Shown here piece after piece: positions 38,806 to 46,600 of a stretch of DNA of 53,292 bases. This DNA comes from Flavobacterium sp. 9AF (GTDB lineage: Bacteria > Bacteroidota > Bacteroidia > Flavobacteriales > Flavobacteriaceae), in NCBI RefSeq assembly GCF_902506265.1, contig NZ_LR733612.1:1-53292 (forward strand), given 5' to 3'. Numbering within the stretch: position 1 is the stretch's first letter; every line of letters starts with the position of its first letter. The notes under the pieces are model-generated. The model had not been told where the DNA came from, did no database searches, and saw nothing but the letters and a program-made list of their open reading frames with translations. The translations under genes were made by a program, and so were the position numbers.

Positions 38806-39546
38806 ATGAAGATTACAAAATTTATACCTAATACATTAACTCTTTTTAACCTCTTAAGTGGATTAATTGCAATTATATGTGTTTTCAATAATTTTTATGA
38901 TCATGCATTTATTTTTGTCTGCTTAGGTATATTTTTTGATTTTTGGGACGGTTTTCTAGCAAGAAAGTTAGACGCTCAAAGCCCTATAGGATTGCAATTA
39001 GATTCTTTAGCCGATATGGTTACTAGTGGAGTTGTTCCTGGTGTAATGTTGTATAAATTGTTTGACACTATTCAACAAAACCAACCTGAATATATGTTAA
39101 CAGAAGAAACATTTTACATGGGTGTAGTGCCTTATTTAGGTTTGTTAATACCTCTAGCTTCTTGTTATCGTTTGGCTAATTTTAATATAGATACCAGACA
39201 AACTAATTCATTTATAGGTTTGCCTACACCAGCAAATGCCTTATTTATCATGAGTATCCCCATGATTCAATATGTCGATAATTATCAATGGTTAACTGAT
39301 GCATTGGATAATCCTTATGTTTTATTAGGAATCACTTTATTAAGTACCTATCTCTTAAATGCTGAAATTCCTTTATTTGCTTTAAAGTTTAAGACTTTTT
39401 CATGGAAAGAAGCAAAATTGCAAATAAGCTTTCTAATTGTCGCTTTAGCTTTATTACTAATGCTCAATTTTGTAGCCATTCCGCTTATTATTTTAGTATA
39501 TATTTCTCTTTCTGTTGTCGTAAATAGATTTCAAAAAAGCAACTAA
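38806..39546 (+). CDS. pssA: CDP-diacylglycerol--serine O-phosphatidyltransferase
   Basis: 246 residues, an integral membrane protein with about seven helices. The CDP-alcohol phosphotransferase signature D-X2-DG-X2-AR-X8-G-X3-D-X3-D is complete, from FDFWDGFLARKL to LQLDSLADMV (about residues 44-73). It makes phosphatidylserine, the precursor of phosphatidylethanolamine, at the inner membrane. ITKFIPNTLTLFNLLSG at the N-terminus is the usual start in Bacteroidota. A GH25 gene follows after 3 bases. Confidence 0.93.
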   Translation: MKITKFIPNTLTLFNLLSGLIAIICVFNNFYDHAFIFVCLGIFFDFWDGFLARKLDAQSPIGLQLDSLADMVTSGVVPGVMLYKLFDTIQQNQPEYMLTEETFYMGVVPYLGLLIPLASCYRLANFNIDTRQTNSFIGLPTPANALFIMSIPMIQYVDNYQWLTDALDNPYVLLGITLLSTYLLNAEIPLFALKFKTFSWKEAKLQISFLIVALALLLMLNFVAIPLIILVYISLSVVVNRFQKSN

Positions 39547-39549
39547 AAA

Positions 39550-40407
39550 GTGACCTATAAAAAAAACTATTCTTCTCCTAAAAGAAAAGTGGTAAGAAAA
39601 AAGAATTTTTCTTTTGGAAGAATAATGTTGTATGTGTTTTTTTTAATTACGCTTATAATTATTAGTTTAGGTGTCTATCAATTTAAAGATGGATTGCTTT
39701 ATTACTTAGGTTTTAAAACTACTCACTCAGACGGACTTTCCGATGAAGAAAGAAAAATTGCCGATATTCGTATTTATGAAGTCCTTAGTGAACACCAGGA
39801 TTTTATTTTTGGTATGGATGTTTCCGAATATCAAGGCGATATTGATTGGGTAAAATCACAAAAAGTTGAGGATACTTTTGCTTTATCTTTTGTCTTTATT
39901 AGAGCAACAGCTGGAAAGAATAAAGTGGATAGTAAATTTAAAAAGAATTGGAAAGAAGCAAAAAAAAATAATTTTGTTAGAGGAGCTTATCATTATTATA
40001 GACCTAATGAAAATTCCATTCAACAAGCAAACAATTTTATTAAGACGGTAAAATTATCCTCAGGTGATTTTCCACCCGTTTTAGATATCGAAAAATTACC
40101 TAGAACACAATCCTTAGATAGCTTAAAGGTAGGTTTAAAAAGGTGGCTTACAAAAGTGGAAAAACATTATAAAATGAAACCTATTATTTATTCTGGAGAA
40201 AGTTATTATAAAGATTTTTTACGTAAAGAATTTTCAGATTACCCTTTTTGGATTGCTAATTATAATCTTTGGAAAAAGAAGCCCGAAAAAGAATGGCTTA
40301 TGTGGCAATTTACTGAAAAAGCAAAAGTTGAAGGAATTAAAGGAACAGTAGACTTAAATGTTTTTAATGGTGATTTTGTTAAATTTATTGAAGCAACTAA
40401 GCCATAA
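39550..40407 (+). CDS. GH25-family lysozyme, membrane-anchored
   Basis: 285 residues from a GTG start 3 bases after pssA. A basic N-terminus and one membrane helix (about residues 24-46) anchor it, leaving the GH25 domain (about 80-282) in the periplasm. GMDVSEYQGDIDW near 80, FIRATAGKNKVD, GAYHYYRPNENS and VLDIEKLP near 178 form the active-site cleft; Asp in GMDVSEYQ and the DIE pair are the catalytic acids of the family. It should cleave the MurNAc-GlcNAc bond of peptidoglycan. WMWQFTEKAKVEGI-type C-terminus is typical. Confidence 0.92.
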   Translation: MTYKKNYSSPKRKVVRKKNFSFGRIMLYVFFLITLIIISLGVYQFKDGLLYYLGFKTTHSDGLSDEERKIADIRIYEVLSEHQDFIFGMDVSEYQGDIDWVKSQKVEDTFALSFVFIRATAGKNKVDSKFKKNWKEAKKNNFVRGAYHYYRPNENSIQQANNFIKTVKLSSGDFPPVLDIEKLPRTQSLDSLKVGLKRWLTKVEKHYKMKPIIYSGESYYKDFLRKEFSDYPFWIANYNLWKKKPEKEWLMWQFTEKAKVEGIKGTVDLNVFNGDFVKFIEATKP

Positions 40408-40421
40408 ATAAAAAAAAGTTT

Positions 40422-40429
40422 TATATTTG
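40422..40429 (+). promoter_or_regulatory. Bacteroidota -7 promoter box TATATTTG of the carotenoid regulator gene
   Basis: TATATTTG matches TAnnTTTG and ends 21 bases before the ATG of the MerR-type regulator. Immediately after it is TAACGAA-A-TTTGA (40432-40444), which recurs in similar form before crtI, so the regulator may bind its own promoter. Confidence 0.6.
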
Positions 40430-40450
40430 TTTAACGAAATTTGAAAAACG

Positions 40451-41344
40451 ATGAACAATATAAAGACTTCTTTTAGTGTAAAAGATCTTGAAAACCTTTC
40501 AGGAATTAAAGCGCATACTATAAGAATATGGGAAAAGCGTTATTCAATCTTTTCTCCAGATCGAAATGAGAATAATATTCGGTCCTATAATTCCGATGAT
40601 TTATTAAAGTTATTAAATATTACTTTTTTAAATAATTTTGGATATAAAATTTCAAAAATATCTTCGCTTTCAAATGAAGAAATGAATAAACTGGTGAAAC
40701 AAATTTATTCAGATAAAAACAGTTCCTCATTAGCGATATCTTCTTTTAAGTACGCTATGTTTAATTTTGACTCCAAATTATTTCATGACACTTTTCAGCA
40801 GTTATCAGGAACTAAAAGTTTTGAAGAGATTTTTTATGAAGTATTTATTCCTTTGTTAGATGAAATAGGTGTTTTGTGGCAAACAGCTACAGTTAGACCT
40901 ATTCATGAACATTTTATTAGTTCATTAATTAAACAAAAATTATATACCGAGATTGAATCTGTTCAAAAGAAACACGATGATGATTTTAATAAAGTATTCG
41001 TTCTTTATTTACCTTTAAATGAAATCCATGAATTAGGTTTGATCTTTATAAACTATCTTCTATTAAACAAAGGTTTTCATACGGTTTATTTAGGGGAAAG
41101 TGTACCTATGGAAGATTTATCAGATATGAAGCTTTATTTTGATCAAGTTCATTTTGTTACCTATTTTACAGTTCAGCCACATCCAGAAGAAGTAGATAAT
41201 TATCTAGCAACATTTTATGAAACGATATTAAAAAACACAGAACATAAGCTACATGTATTAGGTAAGCAAATCAATTATGCCAGTCAAAAGCAGGATAAGA
41301 TTGCCTTTTATTCTGAAATTCAAAGTTTATTTCTAGATCTATAA
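40451..41344 (+). CDS. CarH/LitR-like MerR regulator with B12-binding domain (probable light sensor)
   Basis: 297 residues. The N-terminal MerR helix-turn-helix has VKDLENLSGIKAHTIRIWEKRY (residues 10-31) and a wing. The middle is the helical cap domain with W-X9-EH (LWQTATVRPIHEHF, about 152-165), the signature that covers the cobalamin in CarH. The C-terminal B12 fold has EIHELG near 194-199, matching the ExHxxG/DxHxxG lower-ligand motif with its His. In CarH, adenosylcobalamin drives tetramer binding to DNA and light releases it. It precedes crtIB, its usual target. Later glycine and Ser motifs of the B12 fold are degenerate. Confidence 0.85.
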   Translation: MNNIKTSFSVKDLENLSGIKAHTIRIWEKRYSIFSPDRNENNIRSYNSDDLLKLLNITFLNNFGYKISKISSLSNEEMNKLVKQIYSDKNSSSLAISSFKYAMFNFDSKLFHDTFQQLSGTKSFEEIFYEVFIPLLDEIGVLWQTATVRPIHEHFISSLIKQKLYTEIESVQKKHDDDFNKVFVLYLPLNEIHELGLIFINYLLLNKGFHTVYLGESVPMEDLSDMKLYFDQVHFVTYFTVQPHPEEVDNYLATFYETILKNTEHKLHVLGKQINYASQKQDKIAFYSEIQSLFLDL

Positions 41345-41372
41345 CGAATAGTTTGATAATAAAAAAACGCAA

Positions 41373-42839
41373 ATGAATAAGAAAATAATAGTAATTGGTT
41401 CTGGTTTTGCCTCCTTATCTGCTGCTTGCTATTTAGCTAAAGCAGGTAACAAAGTGACAATTTATGAGAAAAATGATACGATAGGAGGAAGAGCTAGAAG
41501 ATTATCTCGCGAGGGTTTTCATTTCGATATTGGTCCTACCTGGTATTGGATGCCTGGTGTTTTTGAAAAATTCTTTGCCGATTTTGGTAAACAAGTCTCA
41601 GATTATTATGTTTTAGAAAAATTAGCACCCGCTTATGATGTCTATTTTAAAGGAAATGAAAAAGTAACTATAGCCGACAATTTAGAAGCCATTGCTACTA
41701 CTTTTGAAGCAATAGAACCAGGAAGCGCAAAAGAACTAAGATCTTTTATCAAAGAAGCACAAGATAATTACGCTATTGCGGTAGATAAAATGGTATATAA
41801 ACCTGGCGATTCTATTTTTGAGTTGGTTACACCTGAAACAATTGCTAGAGTAGGTCAATTTTTTTCAACCATTTCTAAAGAGGTGAGAAAGCGTTTTAAA
41901 AACGAAAAATTAATTAAAATATTAGAATTTCCCGTTTTGTTTTTAGGAGCAAAGCCTTCCGATACACCGTCTTTTTATAGCTTTATGAATTTTGCTGATT
42001 TTGGATTAGGTACTTGGCATCCTCAAAAAGGAATGTATGCAGTAGTAGAAGCAATGGCACAATTAGCCAAAGAATTAGGTGTTACAATTGAAACCAGTGC
42101 TAATGTAAAAAAGATTGTAGTAAAAAATAAAAAAGCAATAGGTATTCAGGTAAATAATGATGAAATTTTAGCTGATCTTGTTGTAAGTGGTGCAGATTAC
42201 CATCATTCCGAACAATTATTAGATATAGAATATCGCATGTATTCTGAGGAATACTGGAATAAAAAAGTTTTTGCACCTTCTTCTTTGTTGTTTTATGTAG
42301 GGTTTGATAAAAAGATTGAAAATGTTTCCCATCATACTTTGTTTTTTGATACCCCTTTCGAACCTCATGCTCAGGAAATTTATGATACTAAAGTATGGCC
42401 AAAAGAGCCCTTATTTTATGCCAGTTTTCCTTCTAAGACCGATTCATTTTTTGCACCTGAAGGAAAAGAAGCAGCCACATTTTTAATTCCTATTGCTCCA
42501 GGTTTAGAAGATACTAATGAAATTAGAGAAAAATATTTTCAAGTTATTTTAGATCGATTAGAAAAAATAACGCAACAAGCAGTAAAACAAAATGTTATAT
42601 TTGTAGAATCATACTGTGTGAATGATTTTATAAAAGATTACAATTCCTATAAAGGAAATGCTTATGGGTTAGCCAATATTTTAACCCAAACGGCATTTTT
42701 AAGACCTAAGATAAAGAGTAGAAAAGTTCAAAATTTATTTTTTACTGGCCAATTAACCGTTCCTGGACCAGGTGTTCCACCATCATTAATCTCTGGAAAA
42801 ATCGTAAGTGAAAAAATTATAAAAGAATTCTCATCATGA
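41373..42839 (+). CDS. crtI: Phytoene desaturase
   Basis: 488 residues. VIGSGFASLSAACYLAKAG (residues 6-24) is the FAD dinucleotide motif with a following YEKNDTIGGRARR. FHFDIGPTWYWMP near 50 is typical of CrtI enzymes, and the C-terminal FFTGQLTVPGPGVPPSLISGK (about 456-476) is the second FAD-binding signature. It converts phytoene to lycopene at the membrane. A shared TAACGAA-TTTGA element lies just upstream. The next gene overlaps by 4 nt (ATGA). Confidence 0.95.
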   Translation: MNKKIIVIGSGFASLSAACYLAKAGNKVTIYEKNDTIGGRARRLSREGFHFDIGPTWYWMPGVFEKFFADFGKQVSDYYVLEKLAPAYDVYFKGNEKVTIADNLEAIATTFEAIEPGSAKELRSFIKEAQDNYAIAVDKMVYKPGDSIFELVTPETIARVGQFFSTISKEVRKRFKNEKLIKILEFPVLFLGAKPSDTPSFYSFMNFADFGLGTWHPQKGMYAVVEAMAQLAKELGVTIETSANVKKIVVKNKKAIGIQVNNDEILADLVVSGADYHHSEQLLDIEYRMYSEEYWNKKVFAPSSLLFYVGFDKKIENVSHHTLFFDTPFEPHAQEIYDTKVWPKEPLFYASFPSKTDSFFAPEGKEAATFLIPIAPGLEDTNEIREKYFQVILDRLEKITQQAVKQNVIFVESYCVNDFIKDYNSYKGNAYGLANILTQTAFLRPKIKSRKVQNLFFTGQLTVPGPGVPPSLISGKIVSEKIIKEFSS

Positions 42840-43675
42840 AAGCATTATTTGACCAAGCCTCTTTAGAATGTAGTAAAAAAATTACTAAGAAGTATAGTAC
42901 TTCTTTTTCATTGGCCATTAAAATGTTAGCTCCAGAAATTCAAGACGACATTTATGCCATCTACGGATTTGTACGCTGCGCTGATGAAATAGTCGATACG
43001 TTTGAGGGTTTTGACCAAACCACATTATTAGACGAATTTGAAGCAGAGTATCAAAAAGCATTAGAAAGAAAAATCAGTTTAAATCCTGTTTTAAATGCTT
43101 TTCAACATGTGGTACATCGATATGGGTTGTATGAGTTGGTTGAGCCATTTATGAAAAGCATGCGAATGGATTTAACTAAAAAAGAATATAATTCATTAGC
43201 CGAATATGAAGAATATATTTATGGTTCTGCAGATGTTGTAGGTTTAATGTGTTTAAAAGTTTTTGTAAAAGGAGATGAAAAAAAATACAACGAACTAAAA
43301 GCAAGTGCTATGAAATTAGGTTCTGCTTTTCAGAAAGTCAATTTTTTAAGAGATTTGCAACACGATTATGAAAACTTAGGACGAGTTTATTTTCCAGGAA
43401 TCAATTTTTCTTCTTTAACGAATGCCAATAAAGAACAAATTGTTAAAGAAATCAATGCCGATTTTGAAGAAGCATTTAAAGGAATTTTAAAGTTGCCTAC
43501 AGAAGCAAAATTTGGTGTGTACACAGCTTATCGTTATTATAAGAGTTTGATGCAAAAAATAAATAAAACACAACCTGAAGAGTTTTTAAGCAAAAGGATT
43601 AGTGTTTCAAATCCTTTGAAATTAGTAATTTTGGGAAAATCGTATTTGCGTTACCAATTAAATATTATTGCCTAA
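42836..43675 (+). CDS. crtB: Phytoene synthase
   Basis: 279 residues. YAIYGFVRCADEIVDTF near 41-57 is the first aspartate-rich motif, and FQKVNFLRDLQHDYENLGRVYFP near 164-186 the second; both bind Mg-diphosphate. YSTSFSLAIKML near 21 is the usual family start. It joins two geranylgeranyl diphosphates head to head to give phytoene. Start and stop overlap with crtI (4 nt) and crtZ (1 nt), so the three enzymes are made from one message. Confidence 0.95.
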   Translation: MKALFDQASLECSKKITKKYSTSFSLAIKMLAPEIQDDIYAIYGFVRCADEIVDTFEGFDQTTLLDEFEAEYQKALERKISLNPVLNAFQHVVHRYGLYELVEPFMKSMRMDLTKKEYNSLAEYEEYIYGSADVVGLMCLKVFVKGDEKKYNELKASAMKLGSAFQKVNFLRDLQHDYENLGRVYFPGINFSSLTNANKEQIVKEINADFEEAFKGILKLPTEAKFGVYTAYRYYKSLMQKINKTQPEEFLSKRISVSNPLKLVILGKSYLRYQLNIIA

Positions 43676-44124
43676 TGATTATTCTACTTTACATACTTGT
43701 TACTGTTGGTACTTTTTTACTCATGGAAGGTGTAACCTGGTTGACTCATAAATTTGTCATGCATGGTTTTTTATGGTATTTACATGAAGACCATCATCAG
43801 CCCAAATACCAAGGGATTTTTGAAAAAAACGATGCTTTTTTTGTCATTTTTGCCATTCCAAGTATTGCTTTGTTTTATTTTGGAATTCATCCCGAACTCA
43901 ACTTTTTGTTTTTTATTGGTTTAGGAATTTTATGTTATGGAATTGCTTATTTTTTAATTCATGATGTATTGATTCACCAACGTTTTAAATGGTTCAAACA
44001 TACCAAGAATAAGTATTTAATTGGCTTACGAAAAGCACATAAAATACACCATAAACATTTAGGAAAAGAACATGGGGAATGCTTTGGCATGTTGTATGTG
44101 CCTTGGAAATATTTTTCGATGTAA
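43675..44124 (+). CDS. crtZ: Beta-carotene hydroxylase (di-iron, fatty-acid-hydroxylase superfamily)
   Basis: 149 residues with four hydrophobic segments. The histidine clusters HKFVMHG, HEDHH (about residues 37-41), HDVLIHQ (about 99) and HKIHHKH (about 122-128) supply the di-iron site of CrtZ hydroxylases. It hydroxylates beta-ionone rings, making zeaxanthin from beta-carotene. Its substrate requires a lycopene cyclase, which is not found next to it here and should lie elsewhere. It is the last gene before a terminator. Confidence 0.93.
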   Translation: MIILLYILVTVGTFLLMEGVTWLTHKFVMHGFLWYLHEDHHQPKYQGIFEKNDAFFVIFAIPSIALFYFGIHPELNFLFFIGLGILCYGIAYFLIHDVLIHQRFKWFKHTKNKYLIGLRKAHKIHHKHLGKEHGECFGMLYVPWKYFSM

Positions 44125-44153
44125 ATCGTTAAACATTCATTGTGTTATTATTT

Positions 44154-44175
44154 AAATCCTCTAGGGGATTTTTTT
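44154..44175 (+). terminator. Rho-independent terminator of the carotenoid operon
   Basis: AATCCTC-TA-GGGGATT can form a 7-bp stem with one G-T wobble, extended by A-T pairs, and is followed at once by a run of seven T. It begins 30 bases after the crtZ stop. The position and shape are those of an intrinsic terminator and separate the pigment operon from the peptide locus read on the opposite strand. Confidence 0.75.
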
Positions 44176-44199
44176 ATTCTAAACCTATTTAAATAAAAG

Positions 44200-44322
44200 A
44201 AGTGCTCCAGTAAAAATAAAATAATCTATTGTTAATGAGGATGAATTTTAATTTTTCTGCGAATAATTATTTGTTTGGCTTTTACCTCATTACCCAATGT
44301 CTACTATTTTTTAGGAGCACTT
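44200..44322. repeat. 3' element copy 1, about 123 bp with inverted 9-bp ends
   Basis: The element begins AAGTGCTCC and ends GGAGCACTT, a perfect 9-bp inverted pair. Its first 82 bases match the copy at 52792 with one difference (44260). The rest is similar but diverged. It lies 80 bp beyond the end of the module 1 SPASM gene and may be a 3' end element of that transcript or a small non-autonomous mobile element. No clear target-site duplication is visible. No open frame of note. Confidence 0.7.
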
Positions 44323-44402
44323 AATCTATTTATGAGTGAATAAATAAAAAGAATTTGATATTCAGTGTTGATAAATAATAAGTAGCTGGTTTTAAACTGT
44401 TT

Positions 44403-45503
44403 TTAATCTGAAGTAATTAATTCTTCCATTTCATAATAGGCGATTGCTTTCTTCTTTAAAGGATTTGTACTCCAATCTTCCCATGCATTAGTGTAAGGAT
44501 TATAGCCACATTTTAAAGGTTTAGATACATCAATATCTTTATTGTAATGCGTACGTTCTGTATAAGCTCTACAATCTGTGCATATATATCTAAACTCACA
44601 ATCTTTACACACTTCAATTTGGTCTTTGGTAATATTCCAATATTTTTTAAAAAGAGGTTGTTGTAACGCTTCTTCTAGTGTGGTGTCTTTTATATTTCCA
44701 AAGCTTTGTGTCATGGAAGGGCAATTTTTTATATTGCCTTCTTTATCTATTGAAATTTTACGATTCAAGCAGGAATTATGGCTTAGTGATTCACTCAATA
44801 AATTAATATTTGAATAAAAATATTCTGTATTAATTATTCCACAATGTTTTTCATTTAGTATATTTCTTTCCACTTCTAAGATATATCCCATGTTTTCATT
44901 TATTGGATTGTAATTTTTTGTTGTTGGAGCATTATAGATTATTATAGCATGAATCCTACTATTTTTAAATACCAATTGTTCTATTTTTTCTTTATCAACA
45001 TTTTTATTAAATGGAATTATGAAATCGACTGAAACTATTCTTGACTCAATATCAGAGATATAATCAAGAATCTCATTTAGAAAAGCAATGTTTACTATTT
45101 TGAAAAATCGAAATTGAACATAAGAGCATTTTAATATTTCAAATTGTTGAATTACAGCTTTATAATCATGAATAATTACATCAAAATCAACGATAGCATT
45201 AGTGATTTTAGAAGCATGTTGCCATTGTAAATTTATTTTTGGGAAAAATTGTGGATTCGAATTAAAAAAGATAAGCTTGTTTTTGATTAGAAAGTCAAAA
45301 TATTCGTCAATAATCTCGTGATATTCATCATTAAAATCTTCTTTGATATTTTTGATGGTGTTACCATTATATTTTTCTAATATATCATATAACCCATTTG
45401 GAATGTAGAAATAAGTGTTGTTTTTAGTATCACAAATAACACTTCTATTCGCTCCTTTAACAGGAATACAGTCGGTAAAAAGGATAAAGTGTGTGTCTTT
45501 CAA
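44403..45503 (-). CDS. gwsS: Grasp-with-spasm SPASM-domain peptide maturase, module 1
   Basis: 366 residues from a TTG at 45503, since no ATG lies upstream of the conserved start FTDCIPVKGANRSVICD. The N-terminal region has no CX3CX2C radical-SAM motif. The C-terminal SPASM domain is complete: Cys in HNSCLNRK, then GNIKNC (GX4C), CKDCEFRYICTDC (CX2CX5CX2C) and a last Cys in KCGYNP, seven in all. These should hold two auxiliary 4Fe-4S clusters. The family acts with GwsG on a precursor peptide; the chemistry is not known to me. It starts one base after the stop of a small protein gene. Confidence 0.85.
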   Translation of the reverse strand: MKDTHFILFTDCIPVKGANRSVICDTKNNTYFYIPNGLYDILEKYNGNTIKNIKEDFNDEYHEIIDEYFDFLIKNKLIFFNSNPQFFPKINLQWQHASKITNAIVDFDVIIHDYKAVIQQFEILKCSYVQFRFFKIVNIAFLNEILDYISDIESRIVSVDFIIPFNKNVDKEKIEQLVFKNSRIHAIIIYNAPTTKNYNPINENMGYILEVERNILNEKHCGIINTEYFYSNINLLSESLSHNSCLNRKISIDKEGNIKNCPSMTQSFGNIKDTTLEEALQQPLFKKYWNITKDQIEVCKDCEFRYICTDCRAYTERTHYNKDIDVSKPLKCGYNPYTNAWEDWSTNPLKKKAIAYYEMEELITSD

Positions 45504-45504
45504 A

Positions 45505-45678
45505 TTAAATTATTTTCGAAATGGGTTTAACAAATGGCTTAGTTATATTCCTAGAATTTTGGTAGGCCTTAATCGCAATCAAATTACTTTTTGGTTTTTC
45601 TTGAATCAAATTTTGATTCTCACTTTGATTTTTAATTTTAAGACCATTAAAAACATTGATGGGTTTTCTAGTATTCAT
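45505..45678 (-). CDS. Small basic protein between GwsG and GwsS, module 1 (57 residues)
   Basis: An ATG at 45678 overlaps the GwsG gene end and opens a 57-residue frame that ends one base before the GwsS start. The product begins MNTRKPINVFNGLKIKN and ends ITKPFVKPISKII, is strongly basic and has no Cys, signal peptide or double-glycine leader. It fills the whole gap between two maturation genes, and module 2 has a frame of like size in the same slot. I do not recognise it. It could be a small partner of the maturases or a second substrate. Confidence 0.6.
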   Translation of the reverse strand: MNTRKPINVFNGLKIKNQSENQNLIQEKPKSNLIAIKAYQNSRNITKPFVKPISKII

Positions 45679-46594
45679 TTTTAATTTTTGAAGCTAAAAG
45701 TTTTTCAATATAAAAGTGGTAAGCATTATTTATAAAACTTACTTGTCCTGTAGGATTTATCTCTAAAAAATAGAATTCATCATTATAATACATTAAATCG
45801 GCAGAGCCATAATTAATAGTAAACTTTTTGAAAATAGCATCTAATTTGTTTTTAATATCAAGAGGTAATTCAAATGGAATTATTCTTAAATTTTCCATAT
45901 TTCTCAGCTTCGTTCTATAGTCTATTTCGTTGTCAAAACAATAAATACATGCAGCATGAAATATTCCATCAATATAGATGACTCTAATTTCAAAATCGGC
46001 TATTATTCTTTCTTGAAAAAGAGAAATACTAAATTTATTAGGAACTTCATTTAAAATCTCTTCTGTAATTAAAAATGTTAGATTAAAATTATAGGTGTAA
46101 TCTTCATCATAATACAAATAATCATCTAAAATTCTTTTAGATATAATGCCATTTTTAGATTGAAATAATTTAAAAAAGGATCTCAGTTTTTCTTTACTAC
46201 TAGTTAATAAAGTATGCGGAATCTTTAACCCTTGTTTCTTAGCTTCCAGCATTACATCTAATCTATTAAACTCTATTTCTGATGTTCTTTTGCCTAACTT
46301 GTAAGTGCTCTTTTGCATTAAGTAAGCATCTGTAAGTACTTCATAACATTTGTCTTCATAAAAATCATAGCGCGAACCTACTGCACCACCATTAAACCAA
46401 ATACTTTTTATTTCTTCAAGATTTTTATTTGTAACATACTTGTTTGTAATGGTATAAACATCCTTTTGATTGCTAAAATTGAGTTCGTCAATATTTATTT
46501 TATCTGATTCGCTAAATCTTATAAAGTCTTCGTCTAGACAATCGATAACCTGATTGACAAAATCATCTACATCTTTACTATAAATTAAAATCAT
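45668..46594 (-). CDS. gwsG: Grasp-with-spasm ATP-grasp peptide ligase, module 1
   Basis: 308 residues, ATP-grasp fold related to graspetide (microviridin-type) ligases. The N-terminal lobe has SIWFNGGAVGS near 64-74, where related enzymes usually read WYRR. LKIPHTLLTSS near 123-133 opens the ATP-grasp core; ISLFQERI and DFEIRVIYIDG near 194-214 form the nucleotide pocket; SADLMYYNDEFYFLEINPTGQ near 272-292 holds the Asp and the EIN Mg ligands. It should activate side-chain carboxylates of the precursor by phosphorylation to form ester or amide rings. It starts 6 bases after the TPR-like gene. Confidence 0.88.
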   Translation of the reverse strand: MILIYSKDVDDFVNQVIDCLDEDFIRFSESDKINIDELNFSNQKDVYTITNKYVTNKNLEEIKSIWFNGGAVGSRYDFYEDKCYEVLTDAYLMQKSTYKLGKRTSEIEFNRLDVMLEAKKQGLKIPHTLLTSSKEKLRSFFKLFQSKNGIISKRILDDYLYYDEDYTYNFNLTFLITEEILNEVPNKFSISLFQERIIADFEIRVIYIDGIFHAACIYCFDNEIDYRTKLRNMENLRIIPFELPLDIKNKLDAIFKKFTINYGSADLMYYNDEFYFLEINPTGQVSFINNAYHFYIEKLLASKIKNEY

Positions 46595-46600
46595 AGCTAG

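Noticed and set aside
44200..44322. The 3' element as a true rho-independent terminator
   Set aside because: The inverted ends are 105 bases apart and the inside does not fold into a clear compact stem, so I list it as a repeat only.
44578..45684. Plus-strand frames of 79 and 89 codons opposite the module 1 SPASM gene and small gene
   Set aside because: They run antisense through well-supported genes, have no promoter or family motif, and are explained as opposite-strand shadows.
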